This document shows, piece by piece, positions 22,275-22,851 of a stretch of DNA of 22,851 nucleotides. Below the pieces are notes generated by a model. That model was not told where the DNA came from. It saw only the letters and a list, made by a program, of their open reading frames with translations, and did not search any database. Made by a program: the position numbers and the translations under genes. The stretch is from a virus: positions 1 to 22,851 of IMG/VR virus record IMGVR_UViG_3300045240_000197; one strand, given 5' to 3'. Numbering within the stretch: position 1 is the first letter of the stretch; every line of letters begins with the position of its first letter.

Positions 22275-22358
22275 ATGACGGCGCCTGCGACGATCACCGA
22301 AGACCACCAGCCTTCGCGCGATCGGGTGCTCGCCGCCTATCGCGCCTGGTTCGACTAA
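22275..22358 (+). CDS. Possible 27-residue microprotein
   Basis: ATG to TAA encodes MTAPATITEDHQPSRDRVLA and AYRAWFD. It lies in the otherwise gene-free right-hand stretch, and a stable hairpin starts on its stop codon. No clear Shine-Dalgarno precedes it, and a frame this short is expected by chance. Listed because the hairpin coincides with the stop and the composition looks protein-like. Confidence 0.25.
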   Translation: MTAPATITEDHQPSRDRVLAAYRAWFD

Positions 22359-22394
22359 AGCGAAATCGCGCTTCTTCGAATCGCGGTTTCGCTT
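22358..22394 (+). terminator. Stem-loop, first of three at the right end
   Basis: AAGCGAAATCGCG (22358-22370) pairs with CGCGGTTTCGCTT (22382-22394), 13 pairs with one G-U, around an 11-nt loop. CAGCTCTTTGATT follows, which is weakly T-rich. It probably ends or trims the transcript of the lysis-type genes. Confidence 0.5.
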
Positions 22395-22410
22395 CAGCTC
22401 TTTGATTGGC

Positions 22411-22454
22411 GCGCAATTTCTCGGGCGAACCGCTCACGCTTCGCCCGATTGCGC
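22411..22454 (+). terminator. Stem-loop, second of three
   Basis: TCGGGCGAA (22421-22429) and TTCGCCCGA (22440-22448) form a perfect 9-bp stem around a 10-nt loop. GCGCAA (22411-22416) pairs with TTGCGC (22449-22454) to extend it across an asymmetric bulge. TTTAG follows. It could be an intrinsic terminator. Confidence 0.45.
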
Positions 22455-22490
22455 TTTAGCGAGCCTCAAACCCTGACACGCCGTGCCGGC

Positions 22491-22514
22491 GAGCCGTCCT
22501 TTTCGGGACGGCTC
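22491..22514 (+). terminator. Stem-loop, third of three
   Basis: GAGCCGTCC (22491-22499) pairs perfectly with GGACGGCTC (22506-22514) around TTTTCG. Only TTC follows, so termination efficiency may be low. It lies 43 bp before the ATG of the last gene, inside or just upstream of its leader. Confidence 0.5.
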
Positions 22515-22557
22515 TTCGATGCGGCGCGGCTGCATCTTACCCTCAAGGAGATAACCC

Positions 22558-22851
22558 ATGACTTTCCTCGAAAGCATCTGGACGCTGCTGAAAGCGGACG
22601 CCCTGTCGATCTGGTCGCGCGTGTCGGCGGCCTTCAACACCATCCTGGGCGAACTGCCCGACGACGAGATCAACATCTTCCACGGCGCGCAGACCACCTT
22701 CACCGGCGCGCTCAAGGCCGGCAAAGGCTGGGGCGACGCCGTCGCCGAGACCTGGACCTATGTCGAGAACCAGGAAGGCCAGGAGCTCGGCAAGGTCACC
22801 AACCTGCTGCTGCAGGCCTTCATGGCGAAGTTCGAGACGCCGGCCGGCTGA
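22558..22851 (+). CDS. Unknown 97-residue protein at the right end
   Basis: The protein begins MTFLESIWTLLKADALSIWS and ends KFETPAG, with its stop codon the last base of the window. CAAGGAG (22542-22548) gives a very strong ribosome site. The pattern is amphipathic helices with regularly placed Trp and Phe: residues 1-30, then an acidic turn (ELPDDEIN), and a second helical part (AQTTFTGALKAGKGWGDAVAETWTYVENQEGQELGKVTNLLLQAFMAKF). I see no membrane span and no signal peptide. I do not recognise the family. Separation by three hairpins suggests its own expression level. It may be an accessory, scaffolding-type or immunity protein; none of these is shown by the sequence. Confidence 0.7.
   Translation: MTFLESIWTLLKADALSIWSRVSAAFNTILGELPDDEINIFHGAQTTFTGALKAGKGWGDAVAETWTYVENQEGQELGKVTNLLLQAFMAKFETPAG

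Noticed and set aside
22275-22851. Attachment site or tRNA fragment at the right end
   Set aside because: No tRNA-like cloverleaf and no direct repeat matching the left edge of the window.

Overview
The window is a compact, high-GC, phage-derived locus, most likely from an alphaproteobacterium (GC-rich coding, extragenic palindromes of the GGCCCGC...GCGGGCC type, DUF6456-like regulator); the lineage call is tentative. It encodes a complete Mu-like contractile tail under a lambda-like immunity region. No capsid, portal, terminase, head-completion or transposase gene lies between the control genes and the tail genes. The simplest reading is a headless contractile particle (R-type tailocin-like bacteriocin). 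A prophage whose head genes lie elsewhere cannot be excluded from this window alone.

Left control region (1-2822). A leftward S24-family repressor (336-1046) sits between two sets of TAGGA-n-TCCTA operators: one perfect palindrome inside a near-consensus leftward promoter (124-152) and three sites in the divergent region (1061-1118), one filling the spacer of a rightward promoter. This copies the OL-cI-OR logic of lambda. The repressor keeps the Ser/Lys dyad and an Ala-Gly bond at lambda-CI-like spacing, so DNA-damage induction is likely. Rightward, four tightly packed genes follow: a LexA-type winged helix protein, a degenerate VRR-NUC-like protein, a small membrane protein and a DUF6456-like protein. 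Then comes a consensus-like promoter (2739-2767) followed within about 20 nt by an intrinsic-terminator-shaped hairpin. That layout recalls the Q-dependent late promoter of lambdoid phages.

Structural region (2915-21112). In order: a small unknown protein, tail terminator-like protein, sheath, tube, gp41-like assembly chaperone with a -1 frameshift extension (slippery T TTT TTC), tape measure, gp43/gpN-like protein, gp44 hub, gp45 spike, gp46, four tandem paralogous tail fibre genes, gp47/baseplate J and gp48. The order is Mu-like except that the fibre cassette is inserted between gp46 and gp47. The four fibres share one N-terminal docking domain but differ in shaft and tip. The longest carries four in-frame tandem repeats of about 136 residues.

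Right end (21123-22851). A small holin candidate, a lipoprotein and an XhlA-like coiled-coil/membrane protein form an overlapping lysis-type operon, but no endolysin is visible. A 441-bp stretch rich in inverted repeats follows, then a 97-residue unknown protein with a strong ribosome binding site whose stop codon is the last base of the window.
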